Below, in pieces: positions 1 to 9,838 of a DNA stretch of 61,760 bases. The notes under the pieces were generated by a model. It was not told the origin of the DNA. It searched no databases and saw only the letters and a program-made list of their open reading frames with translations. The stretch's first letter is position 1; each line of letters starts with the position of its first letter. Source of the stretch: Magnaporthiopsis rhizophila (taxonomy: Eukaryota; Ascomycota; Sordariomycetes; Magnaporthales; Magnaporthaceae); NCBI GenBank assembly GCA_003049465.1, contig PYSS01000170.1:1-61760 (forward strand), given 5' to 3'. Position numbers and translations under genes: made by a program.

Positions 1-2399
1 GCTTCCGGTAGGGACTGGCCGATAACATGCAATTTCGTGACGGACGTTCTCAGCTAACTTTGTATTTTTGAAACCCAAGGCCCCGATCTCTCACAACTGT
101 CACAAGGTCGCCTTCAATCACCCTCCTTTTCGCCGTCCGCTTCATTTGGACCCGGGAACCGTGGCCAGCAGGTGGGACAAAACTATGGGACGATGAACAC
201 AGAGATCCACCTCCCGCCAGGTTAGTCAGTGCGATCCATGCCGGCTTAGCCCTGCTAACTCTCGAGTCAGAGCGTCCGGAAACCCCGCCGCAGCCGTCCG
301 CTACCATCCCCTTCTCCCGCGACCCCGATTTTGTTGACCGCGGCGACATTCTCGACCAGCTTCGCCAGCGGTGTTTCAAACCGGCTGGCCGTGTGGCTTT
401 GGTTGGCCTGGGTGGCATTGGGTACGTATTATTCCAAAATATTCTGTGCCAAAAAAAAACTAACAGCAGTAGCAAATCGCAGCTTGCTATCGAATTCGCC
501 CATCGAACCGCCGAGGAAACACCCAACAAATGGATCTTCTGGATCCACGCTGGCACGCAGGCCCGCGTCGAAGAAGGCTTCCAGGCCATTGCCGACGTTG
601 TCAAGCTGCCTGGTCGGAACCGGCCTAAGGCCAACGTATTACAGCTCGTATACGGTTGGCTCTCCAACGAACAGAACGGCCGATGGACCATCATTTTTGA
701 CAGCGCTGACGACGGAGGCGTGTTTTATACGACGAACGATGGCCGCAAAGGAAAACCGTTGGCAAGCTACCTCCCACAAAGCCGAAACGGATCCATCGTC
801 GTCACGACTCGCAACAGGGACCTAGCATTCAGGCTTACAGGGGACCACAAGAACATCATTGACATTAAGCCCATGGTACTGGCCGATGCTCTCCTTCTCC
901 TAAAGAAAAAACTGGGCCCGCTCCCAGATACGGACACAGCCAAAGCCCTGGTGCAGGCACTCGACCTTGTTCCCCTTGCCATCAGCCAGGCGGCAGCATA
1001 TATCCAGGCAAGGTCGCCGCTGAGCTCCGTCAGGGAGTACCTGACCGAATTTCACAAAGGCGAACGCAAACGGACTCGGCTCCTGGGCCACGATGCAGGT
1101 GACCTGCGGCGGGATGGTGGGGCATCAAACGCCATCCTTACGACTTGGCAGATTTCATTCGAACATATCCGGTTCAAAAGATCTTCCGCAGCCGACCTTC
1201 TTGCACTCATGAGTTTCTTCGATAGACAGGGCATTGCTCTATCGCTTCTTGAGCCTGTCAGCACCGAAAGTGTCCAGCAGGACTCAGGGTCCGAATCTGG
1301 CAGCAGCGACGAGGCAGATGACGATTTGAAAGACGATGTGGCCATCCTGCGAAACTTTTGTCTTGTATCTACAAGCGAGGACGCGAAAGCATTGGAGATG
1401 CACGGGCTTGTACAGCTGTCGATGCGGCAATGGCTGGAAGCAGACGGGCTGCAAAACAAATTCAGGCGACAGTTTATTGAGCGGATAGCGGCGGCGTTTC
1501 CTACGGGGGACTACAGCAACTGGGCAACATGCCAAAAGCTATTTGCGCATGTCGAAGCAGCCATAAACTGCCGACCAACTGAGGAAGGTACGCAGGAGTT
1601 GTGGGCAGGCCTCATGCACCGCGGGGGATGGTATTCGCTACAACAAGGCAGATACGATGCAGCAGAGCGGATGGCGGGCAAAGCAAAAAGAAGTCGTGAA
1701 AAACAGTTGGGAAAAAGCAACAAAAAAACACTGGGTAGTACAGCGTTGCATGCGTCGACATACAGGAAACAAGGCCGGTGGGAAGAGGCTGAAAAGCTAG
1801 AGGTGGAAGTGATGGAAACTCGCAAAACCAAGCTCGGGGTCGACCATCCGGATACGCTAACGAGCATAGCCAACCTTGCGTCGACATTTTGGAATCAAGG
1901 CCGGTGGGAAGAGGCTGAAAAGCTATTTGTGGAAGTGATGGAAACTCGTAAAACCAAGCTCGGGGTCGACCATCCGGATACGCTAATAAGCATAGCCAAC
2001 CTCGCGTCGACATTTTGGAATCAAGGCCGGTGGGAAGAGGCTGAAAAGCTATTTGTGGAAGTGATGGAAACTCGCAAAACCAAGCTCGGGGTCGACCATC
2101 CGGATACGCTAATAAGCATAGCCAACCTCGCGTCGACATTTTGGAATCAAGGCCGGTGGGAAGAGGCTGAAAAGCTATTTGTGGAAGTGATGGAAACTCG
2201 CAAAACCAAGCTCGGGGTCGACCATCCGGATACGCTAACGAGCATGAATAACCTCGCTTTCACCTGGAAGGATCAGGGCCGGCATGCAGAGGCCCTAGCG
2301 CTGATAAAGGACTGCGTGCAGGCTCGGCAGCGGGTCCTTGGTCCAGACCATCCGCACACTCTCTCATCTCTATCGACCGTATCCAATTGGAGTAACTAG
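1..2399 (+). CDS. NB-ARC/TPR NLR-type receptor, 5' part outside window
   Basis: A fungal STAND/NLR protein. The final exon carries an NB-ARC ATPase followed by TPR repeats. Inferred introns are 221-270 (GTTAGT donor, CTAAC branch, CAG end) and 422-472 (GTACGT donor, CTAAC, TAG). Removing them joins a linker rich in E/P/T to the usual fungal P-F-x-R-D-P-D-F-V motif and completes the P-loop G-L-G-G-I-G-K-S, with intron 2 falling inside the P-loop. Kinase-2-like IIFDSADD and the LPLAISQAAAYI (GLPLA-type) motif follow. An upstream exon probably starts near position 80 after another acceptor, so the N-terminal effector domain is not visible. The C-terminus holds TPR-type units of 42 residues, several nearly identical. 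NLRs of this class act in allorecognition and immunity in fungi; the ligand here is unknown. The stop is at 2397-2399. I see no frameshift in the visible part. Confidence 0.88.
1771..2274 (+). repeat. Tandem 126-bp TPR-coding repeat, four units
   Basis: Units start at about 1771, 1897, 2023 and 2149, an exact 126-bp (42-codon) period. Units 2-4 are almost identical at DNA level, including third codon positions; unit 1 differs a little more. Divergent half-related units flank the array on both sides. Such near-identity is typical of fungal NLR repeat domains that are homogenised and change copy number quickly. Confidence 0.92.
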
Positions 2400-2810
2400 G
2401 ATAATATGTAATATTTATTCCTACCTAAAGTAACATGCGTGGTTGTGACGGGCGTGGCTGTTTCCTAATTATTTTCGGGTTCTGTCACGGGACTAGACCA
2501 AGGTAGTACCCGTTACACCAAAGCAAAAGGGAACGTTGTCGTATCCAGGACTACGATACGCTTGGTCCTCATATAAGGGATCGTACCGTGACAGGTTCGA
2601 ATATAGCTACAAAAATAGCTATATTGTTGGAATAGGCATTTGTGTGCGCGTGCGATCCGGAAAAGGAGGACGGAATGGAGGGACCCTCTGGGACCCGCAC
2701 GGGCCAATCGGCCTATGCGGTTAGAGCGGAGGATCGCCCTTTGAGCGGTCGCCTCCGCGCTATAAAAGGGCAGTCCTGTGCCCTACCTTAGGCAGATAGA
2801 TTCCTTCCTC
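2400..2810. other. Repeat-rich intergenic stretch, possible older LTR from 2625
   Basis: No gene seen. Short ORFs lack any family motif. A TGTTGGAATA-type start at 2625 and a TATA box (TATAAAAG) near 2760 resemble a Ty1/copia-like LTR, and the solo LTR at 2816 may be nested in it. I could not define its other end or a target duplication for this older element. Confidence 0.3.
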
Positions 2811-2815
2811 CGTGT

Positions 2816-3245
2816 TGTTACAATTGCAAACCTTCTGCTCCTAGGGTAGGGCACCTAGGGGGCGGTATGAGCAGTGCTTGGTCGTGCAAGGTCGCCTTGC
2901 ACGTGATCTGTGGGTCTGATAGGAACGTTGTCTGTTATTGCTTGCCCAAGAGGGTATCTTGGAGCTAACTTAGGTTGACTGATGCCGAGGCCTCAGTTAA
3001 GAACTACACAAGGGAAGGAGGCTCTCCCCTCTATATACCCGAGGCTCCTTGTGCCTCCTGGCGTGCTATGTTTGCTATGTTCATAGCAGGCATAGCACCC
3101 TTTTTTCTTAGGTAAGCTACCACGTGACTCCTGACAGTCTGGCCTTGGTCACTGGGCCCCTGGCCTTCGTGACTGCGGGGTAAAGGCATCCCGTTGGGGC
3201 TTAGCCTCCCAACCCTTCTGCCCCCTGCCAGCCGTGGTCGTAACA
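2816..3245 (-). mobile_element. Solo LTR with 5-bp target-site duplication
   Basis: A 430-bp sequence with TGTTAC...GTAACA termini is flanked on both sides by the same 5 bp, CGTGT (2811-2815 and 3246-3250). That is the signature of an LTR left after recombination between the two LTRs of an inserted retrotransposon. Its reverse complement aligns over its whole length with 3452-3867, so this copy is in minus orientation. A TATATA box lies near 3033 in the right orientation for U3. No gag or pol is next to it. Confidence 0.8.
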
Positions 3246-3451
3246 CGTGTGCACAATAATAGGACTTTTCCCAGATCATAAAGATCGTTGTTCACCCCTT
3301 TTGGAGAGCTCCGAGCCGACTTAACAGGAGTAACCTCCTCTTACTAACAGGTACGCTAATTACAAGGACAGCAGGCGCACATTTAGTTGGACTGGGCCCT
3401 GCAATGCACTAAAGTTAGCGCTATGCAGGGCCTCAAGCAATTGTGGTTACA

Positions 3452-3867
3452 TGTTACGACCACAGCTGGCAGGGGACAAAAGGGTTGGGAGGCTAAGCCC
3501 CAACAGGACGCCTTTACCCCGCAGTCGCGCAGGCCAGGGGCCCAGCGACCCCTTCCATGCTGTGGGGGAGTCACGTGATCACCAAGGTGATCTGTGATCT
3601 GCCTCACAGATCACAGATCAAGGAACCTAGTAAGGAGGTCGTCCGCCTATAAGTAGGGACAGGACCTCCGGGGAAAACAGGTAGTCTTGACTGAGGCTTC
3701 GGCATCAGTCAACCTAAGTTAGCTCCAAGGCACCCCCTTGGGCAAGCAACAACAGACAACGTTCCTACCAGACCCAGACCACGTGCAAGGCGACCTGCAA
3801 GACCAGTACTGCTCAACACCGCCCCTAGGTGCCCTACCCTAGGAGCAGAAGGCCTGTGATTGTAACA
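3452..3867 (+). mobile_element. Second LTR of the same family, opposite orientation
   Basis: About 416 bp, beginning TGTTACGACCAC and ending TTGTAACA, and clearly homologous to the reverse complement of 2816-3245 with many substitutions and small indels. The 5-bp flanks (TTACA and AGTAG) do not match, so it is not a simple solo LTR. It may be part of a rearranged or truncated element. A TATAAG box sits near 3646. The two LTRs make a large imperfect inverted repeat with a spacer of about 206 bp. Confidence 0.7.
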
Positions 3868-4862
3868 AGTAGTTATTTTTAATAATAGTTAATTATATTA
3901 AATAAATACTCAGCTAGGCTTGTAAATTGCACTTCAAAGGTCACGTCACGCGGTATTACCCGGTTCGGTGGCTGAAGCGATAATTAAAAGTTTTGTAGGC
4001 GCCAAACTCGAATTTTTTGGCTGACCTCGCGATCGGGCGAAAAGTAAGTGGACTCGCTTTGCTATAAAAAGGTCCGCTCGACAAACTCCTTAGCTTTGGC
4101 GAGCTGGTTTCGGCATGGCACTACGATCCTCAACCCGACTAGGTCGTGTATATGGCGCAGCACGTCGTTCAAGCTTTCGAATCGCTTTCCCTCTTCCTCA
4201 GCGAGATGACCGTCACGTCGCCGAAGGGACTTGTCGATAGACTCGACCTCTCTGACCCGCGCGGAGAGCCAGCATGGATGCCTCTATTCATGACACCTTT
4301 CTCCAACAGCTCCTCGAGGCCCTACATCATCCTCTTGTAGACAACTTGCACGGCGGGCCAGATCTCGCGGGTAAAGGCCCCCCTTAGGGGCTTGCTCCTT
4401 GCCGTGGGATCGTCCACGTTCGGCGCCTGCAATCTCTCAACCAGGCCGTCGATTTGGTCCGGAGTTGCCATGCCGTTGCCGTGGATTTGAGACGGGGTAC
4501 ACGCGTTTCCGGTCAGCGCGTGAGTCTTAGGACGCAATCGCTTCGTCGGGTGACCTCTTTTGTCTGCCTGAACTGGAGCTTTAAGAGCGGATTCCATTGT
4601 GTCTTGTCTTGCCACCGGCAATCGAAATGACGTTTGAAAGGATCGAGATGATAATATGATCGGGCCAAGCTGTCACTGCATCCGACGAACGACTACGATT
4701 TCATGGCAATGGGAAGAGGAACTGCAGTAGATAAAAGTTGAGCACAAGCTGGGCAGGGAGGGCATTCTCCGTCCTCTCTAGGGGAGAAAAGGTGGAGGTA
4801 ACTCGTTGCTGGAGGCGACTCGACATAGCCGCACTTGGGCAACCTCCTGTATCCAGATTCAC
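3868..4862. other. Intergenic stretch, no supported gene
   Basis: Starts with an AT-rich tract (3868-3935). Around 4060-4140 there is a TATAAAAA box, but no convincing coding sequence follows. Two short ORFs (4146-4340 plus, 4322-4621 minus) have no recognisable motif. I see nothing else that can be supported. Confidence 0.35.
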
Positions 4863-7800
4863 TCAGGGACCCATGTGGATATACGCAGCCCACAGCCTCG
4901 GATCGCCGACACGCCAGAGCTTGCGCCGCCCGGTGGCGGCCGATATAGAGTGTCCGTCTCTGGAGCTAGAGATAAACCCGGCACCGGGACGCGCAAGGTC
5001 GCGCAGGGCTCGCGCGCCGTCGTGCACACCGCGGGCCACGGCCTCATCCGAGACGAAGAGACCAGCTTGCGCGATGGCGGCGTAGACGCGGCGGGCGACC
5101 TCGACGCAGTGACTGTCCGAGACCTCCCACAGCGAGCCTATGACGTGCTGGAAGCCGACCAGCTGGCAAGCGCTCATCAGATGCAGCCCTTCGTCGACCA
5201 GCTCGTCGGCGCGGCTGCTACCTGTCGAGCAGGCCGACAGATAGGCCAGGAAACGCGGCCGCTCGTGCCGCCGGAATTCGTCGATCAGGTCCGCCACCGT
5301 CAGCGGCGCCCGCTTCCAGTCGCGCAGCAGCAGTGCGCTTTGCAGCGGATTGAAGGCGTGGGACAGTCCGTGGCCGGCGAAATGCAACAGGCTGGTGTCA
5401 CGCAGCCGCCCAATCAGCTCGGCCCTGTCCGGCTCCACAAGCACTTCGGGCACGTCAATGGTGGCGGCCGCCTGGGGAGTGGTGGCCGTCGACTGTGGCG
5501 AAGGCTGCGAAAGCAGCTGGTCACGCACGGCCTTGGCCTCGTCCCTGGCGGCTCCAAGTGTGGTATGATCCTCAGTCACCTCCATGGCCACGACTAGCGC
5601 TTTGGGCGGCAGGCTTTCCCGGACTGCCTCTTCCGCCGTCGCCTCCTCGTCCTCCGCCTCCTCGGGACTTTTGCGGGCGCCTCGCAGGCGATTTCGCTGT
5701 GCGAACAGCAACGCCCTGATAGAGGGGCTATAGGAAGACAGGGTCCGCTCAAGCAGTGTGTCCGACAGCGCAGCTCCTTCTTCGTAGTGGCCCGCGGCAT
5801 GTATAGGCAGCGAGCACAGGGGGCCTGTCGGGATCCACCACACACGCGGCAGCTTGGCCGTCTCCTGGACCGCCTCTGGCTTCTCCTTCGGACACTCTCC
5901 CTCCGGGCCTCCTGCTGGGCAGCTCTTCCCCGCCGCAGTCTCCGAGATGTTCGTCTCGCGTATTAGTTCCTCCAGACGGTCTTTCTGCTTGGTCCCCTGT
6001 TCGGCCTTGCCATTTTTCTTAGTCATTGACGCCAGAGCCGCCCTGTCCCGCTTGATCTGCTCGAGATGCTGGAGCACCGGCCACGCTAGCTCGTCCCACA
6101 GCCACGCCAGGAGCTTAAACATTTCGGGCTCCGTGATTGACTTGGATTTGAGCGCGTGGCTCCACCTTACGATGTCAGAGTGTCTGAGACCCGGCAACGG
6201 CTCCAGCTCGACGTCGCGATCGTGGTGAACGATGAAGGCGTCGCACCGGAACGTACTGACGTTCACAACCACGATGGCCCCCGCCGCCGCCGCGCACTGC
6301 AGTTCAGTCACTGGCGGGGTCCGCATAAAGTACTCGAAGCCCTTAAATCCCTGAATCTTCTCAATTAAGACCTCCAGATCTTGCGCGAGCCGCTCCCGCC
6401 GTGTGGGCTCCGCAAAGGAGGCAAGGGCCGTGCGGGCAGTCATGGGCGAGCCGTGTGATGCTGCATCAGCAGCAACAGCAGCACCACCGTTGGCAACGGC
6501 GATAATGTCGTCAGCGGCTGCCGCCGGAATCGGGCTGTCGAGGGCGTCACGCAGGCGCTCGAACTCGTCCGCCTCGTGGGCGAACTGCGGGTGGGCGCGC
6601 AGGGCGGCCACGTTGGAACGGGCCTCGAACAGCAGGCCGAGGATGACGCCGCGGCCCTCCTCTAGTACAGCGAGGGCATCTCCGGCCTTGGCTCCCACCT
6701 CGAGCGCGGTGGCCGCCGCCAACGTGGCCAGGCCCGCGAACTTGCGCACGATATTCTGCTGGTCTGCCTGGCGCAGCGAGCGCGGGCTAACACGGCGCAG
6801 CTGCTCTACGGCGTACTTGAGCAGGCCGTCGGCACGAGTGAAATCGGCCTTGTGTTCCACCAGTAAAGTTGCTGCCCAAAGCGCCGCCCGCAGCCGCAGC
6901 GATGGTGAGGTCGCGCTGCTGCATCGCGAGCAGCTCTCGAATGCGTCGATGGCGCCGTCGAGGTCGGCATCGGCTCGACCCCTGTCGAATCGACTCGCCA
7001 GTGCGAGGCCGAGGTTGACGAGGTATCGGGGCTTTCGTGGGGACGTATCAGGCGTATCGCGCACCGTGGCCTGCAAGGCCGACACTGCAGCCGCCCAGTG
7101 CGGCGCCGCGAGGCTCTCTGGCAGACTTTCCGCCTTCGCACTGAGCGCTATCGCGAGGACACTGCGAGCCTGGAGGCTGGCAATGTCGCTCTCCGGTATC
7201 AGCGTCACGGCCTCCTCAGCCAGGGCAAGGATACGGTCCAGCTCCCGGTACTTCTGGTCGGGCGGCAACAGTTCCATACGGTCTAGCAGCTGGGATGCCA
7301 GAAGCTTCAAATAGTCCCCCCTCTGCTGGCTCTTCGCCGGAGCCCTACCCACCGCCTTCTCGCCCAGCCTAATAGCCTCGTCAATGTCCTGCCGTGCCTG
7401 GGCCGTGTAATGGCTGCCGGGCCGCCGGCGGTATGCGTAGGACCGCTCCTGCAGCACGTGGCTCAGGTTGGCGACATCCTGGGTGTACTGAATATTGGTC
7501 TCGTCCAGTGCGCTGAGCGCCTTCCGGGCGGCGGCGGTGGCATCGGATATGTCTTCCCAGATCTCGGTCCGCAGGTATCGATCCATGAGAAGCATCATAA
7601 GCGTCCTCCAGTACCCGTCGTCGGCTTGCGGGCCCTCCATCTCCCCCAGCTGAGACAAGCGGTGGCAGAACTCGATCCCACTGTTCAAGAACTCCGGGTC
7701 GCCGGTGACGCGAAACAGGGACTGATGTGCATAGGCGTACCGCGTCCCGTATCTCCGGCGGCGCTCGTCGTCGGGCGGCAGCAGCTCGAACGCCTCCTTG

Positions 7801-9041
7801 GCGGTGTCCATTTCCCGCTGCGCCCTCGCTGCCGCCTCCTGCGGGCTCACCTCGACGTACGCTATTGCCTCGTTCAGCGCGGCCAGCTTCATGTTGAGGT
7901 TATACAGGAGCGACGCTCGTTCCTTGTCGTGCTTGGCGCCGGTGTCGGGGCTGAGGCCCAGAGCGCGTTCCGCCACGGCCACCGATTCGCGTAAGTCGCT
8001 GAGATTGCTCGCAGCCAGATATCTAAGGTAGAGCAGAAGCGACAGCCTCTCCAGGCACCGACCCTGTCGGTGGGGCATTTTTAGCCCATCGAAGGCCTTT
8101 CTGAGGCACTCGATGCCATAGTCAATATTGCCTGTCCCCTTTTGCTCGAACCTATCGCACTGCTCCGCTATCATGCGGCCGAGTTTAAAGAGTGCATCCG
8201 GCTTCTGCGCAGTGTTTTGCTCCTGGGACGCGGCAGCCACTACATCCTCGGCCGCCTTGATAGCCGCTTCCGCTTTGGTCTCGGTCGGGGATGCTTCGTA
8301 TTGCGTCCACATGAGGTTCCGCAGGGAGCATTGAAATAGAAACCTCAGCGGGTCCCAGCTTGTCCGGCTCGATATTTCTTCCCTGTTGTAGGATTCTGTA
8401 TTCTCGTCGATTTCTAGAGATGTAAACGCCAAAAGACGCTTTTCATCAGCGGCTTGTTCTCGTTTTTTCAGCCCGGGCGCTTTTGGGGACCTACCGTTGC
8501 TTCTCCCGGGCGTAATGATAATCTGGTCAAGCTGGTCCGGCGTCCCCGTGAACCGCACCTCACCTTCCCTTGCCTCCCTGTGCATATACGCAATGGCATC
8601 TGCCACTTCCAGCATCTCGGCGAGACGCCGCATGCGGCGGGCATAGGTGTCGCCTCCATCATCTGGCGTGCCTTGAACAGCCATCTGGATCAGATCCAGG
8701 GCGCGGCCGAGGTGGCGTCTGACAAGGTTCCGCTCGAACAACGTCCGGGCGAGACCGCTTGCCTCCTCCTGCAGCTGCGCCAGCATGTCGCCATCGACGC
8801 CGCCATTCCTGCCGCCGCTGCTGCCCGGCGCCGAGGCCGGAGACAGACGCTCGACAACCTGGACGGCGCTGTCGAGGTCGCCATCCGCCTTGGTGTGCTC
8901 GTAAATGGCGCGCCGGGCTGCATACACCATCGGCTGTGAGTCCGGGTCCTCCTCAACCGCCGTTGCAAGGGAACGTAACGCCTCCTCATCCATGCTGCGC
9001 AAAAGCTCGTACAGATCGTCACTCAGGAACTTCGAAGCCAT
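4863..9041 (-). CDS. TPR-CHAT protein (caspase-like/separase-clan protease)
   Basis: One uninterrupted frame of 1392 residues. The first roughly 900 residues are alpha-helical, with many degenerate TPR-like helix pairs. The last roughly 330 residues form a CHAT domain. The catalytic pair is visible: His1224 in H-F-A-G-H-G and Cys1271 in L-S-A-C-S-T-G, followed by the usual G-F-x-H-V-I-G-S-L-W segment. An acidic/low-complexity insert with many E and K residues lies between the TPR region and the catalytic core. CHAT proteases are clan CD cysteine peptidases. In bacteria TPR-CHAT proteins cleave gasdermins or partners of CRISPR systems, and in fungi CHAT genes occur near cell-death effectors. 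The start is the ATG at 9041-9039. The gene is divergent from the caspase gene with about 800 bp between them. Substrate unknown. Confidence 0.92.
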   Translation of the reverse strand: MASKFLSDDLYELLRSMDEEALRSLATAVEEDPDSQPMVYAARRAIYEHTKADGDLDSAVQVVERLSPASAPGSSGGRNGGVDGDMLAQLQEEASGLARTLFERNLVRRHLGRALDLIQMAVQGTPDDGGDTYARRMRRLAEMLEVADAIAYMHREAREGEVRFTGTPDQLDQIIITPGRSNGRSPKAPGLKKREQAADEKRLLAFTSLEIDENTESYNREEISSRTSWDPLRFLFQCSLRNLMWTQYEASPTETKAEAAIKAAEDVVAAASQEQNTAQKPDALFKLGRMIAEQCDRFEQKGTGNIDYGIECLRKAFDGLKMPHRQGRCLERLSLLLYLRYLAASNLSDLRESVAVAERALGLSPDTGAKHDKERASLLYNLNMKLAALNEAIAYVEVSPQEAAARAQREMDTAKEAFELLPPDDERRRRYGTRYAYAHQSLFRVTGDPEFLNSGIEFCHRLSQLGEMEGPQADDGYWRTLMMLLMDRYLRTEIWEDISDATAAARKALSALDETNIQYTQDVANLSHVLQERSYAYRRRPGSHYTAQARQDIDEAIRLGEKAVGRAPAKSQQRGDYLKLLASQLLDRMELLPPDQKYRELDRILALAEEAVTLIPESDIASLQARSVLAIALSAKAESLPESLAAPHWAAAVSALQATVRDTPDTSPRKPRYLVNLGLALASRFDRGRADADLDGAIDAFESCSRCSSATSPSLRLRAALWAATLLVEHKADFTRADGLLKYAVEQLRRVSPRSLRQADQQNIVRKFAGLATLAAATALEVGAKAGDALAVLEEGRGVILGLLFEARSNVAALRAHPQFAHEADEFERLRDALDSPIPAAAADDIIAVANGGAAVAADAASHGSPMTARTALASFAEPTRRERLAQDLEVLIEKIQGFKGFEYFMRTPPVTELQCAAAAGAIVVVNVSTFRCDAFIVHHDRDVELEPLPGLRHSDIVRWSHALKSKSITEPEMFKLLAWLWDELAWPVLQHLEQIKRDRAALASMTKKNGKAEQGTKQKDRLEELIRETNISETAAGKSCPAGGPEGECPKEKPEAVQETAKLPRVWWIPTGPLCSLPIHAAGHYEEGAALSDTLLERTLSSYSPSIRALLFAQRNRLRGARKSPEEAEDEEATAEEAVRESLPPKALVVAMEVTEDHTTLGAARDEAKAVRDQLLSQPSPQSTATTPQAAATIDVPEVLVEPDRAELIGRLRDTSLLHFAGHGLSHAFNPLQSALLLRDWKRAPLTVADLIDEFRRHERPRFLAYLSACSTGSSRADELVDEGLHLMSACQLVGFQHVIGSLWEVSDSHCVEVARRVYAAIAQAGLFVSDEAVARGVHDGARALRDLARPGAGFISSSRDGHSISAATGRRKLWRVGDPRLWAAYIHMGP

Positions 9042-9838
9042 GGCGAATGCGCTTGGCTAGCGATATCTGCAAGTTGCAAAGGTCCAGGCCGCTGACCTGT
9101 TGTTGGGACCTACAAAAATGGGAATTCTTGGCCGCGCGGACTTTTGGTGGACGATGCTAAAGGAGCGCCTTAGATGTGTTAAGTACCGCTCGCAGTTGGC
9201 CCCTGGTTTTCGGCAAGTTGAACACCCAGTCACAGACCGCTTTGTTTTGCACTTACATCAAATTGAAAGGTACTAGCTTTGAGGGGTACCATAATACCCG
9301 CGGTGCTGATAATGCCTTGCCCAATGCATCGGGCTCGACGAAGCAACCACGCTTCCCCCAACAGTGAATATTAGGCGCCGATAGAGACCGCCGCTCCGCT
9401 GCCGTCCTGCTGCCGCTCCACGATTGTGCGGCATTTTGGGCCAGCCATTTCTGCACTTTGCGCAACATTCTCGGACTCGCCGACCCTCTTTACCTTGCTG
9501 CAATGTGACGCTGACGCTGGTTCGAAGACGCCTGGCGCGCGCAGCAGCTGAAAATCGGATGGTGTGGGGGGTGCGGCTCCCATTGGCCATATGCAAGGTG
9601 AAGACGCGTCAACCGTGGCCGAGGAGGAGAGTCAACGAGCGGCTTGAAAAGGATAAGGGAGGGGACAGGCGTAGCCGGGCGATAAAGGGAGGGCGGCTTC
9701 CAGAGTCGCCCTGCATGAAGCTGGCAGTCCAAGAGTACCGTGACTTCGAAATTGACCCTTTTGCGGCCGCCATAACAAAGCCCAGCATTCTTGCCCACTG
9801 TATGGGGAACCAACCGGTGCACGATCTCTACGTACATC
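9042..9838. promoter_or_regulatory. Shared divergent intergenic region of CHAT and caspase genes
   Basis: The 797 bp between the two ATGs must contain both 5' regions, so the two protease-type genes could share control elements. I see no distinctive operator or repeat. Short ORFs here overlap each other in all frames and look spurious. Confidence 0.45.

Noticed and set aside
1612..2139. Minus-strand ORF with repeated unit
   Set aside because: It is the reverse reading of the TPR-coding tandem repeat.
2816..3867. Complete LTR retrotransposon
   Set aside because: The two LTRs are in opposite orientation and no gag/pol lies between them, so they are not the two ends of one intact element.
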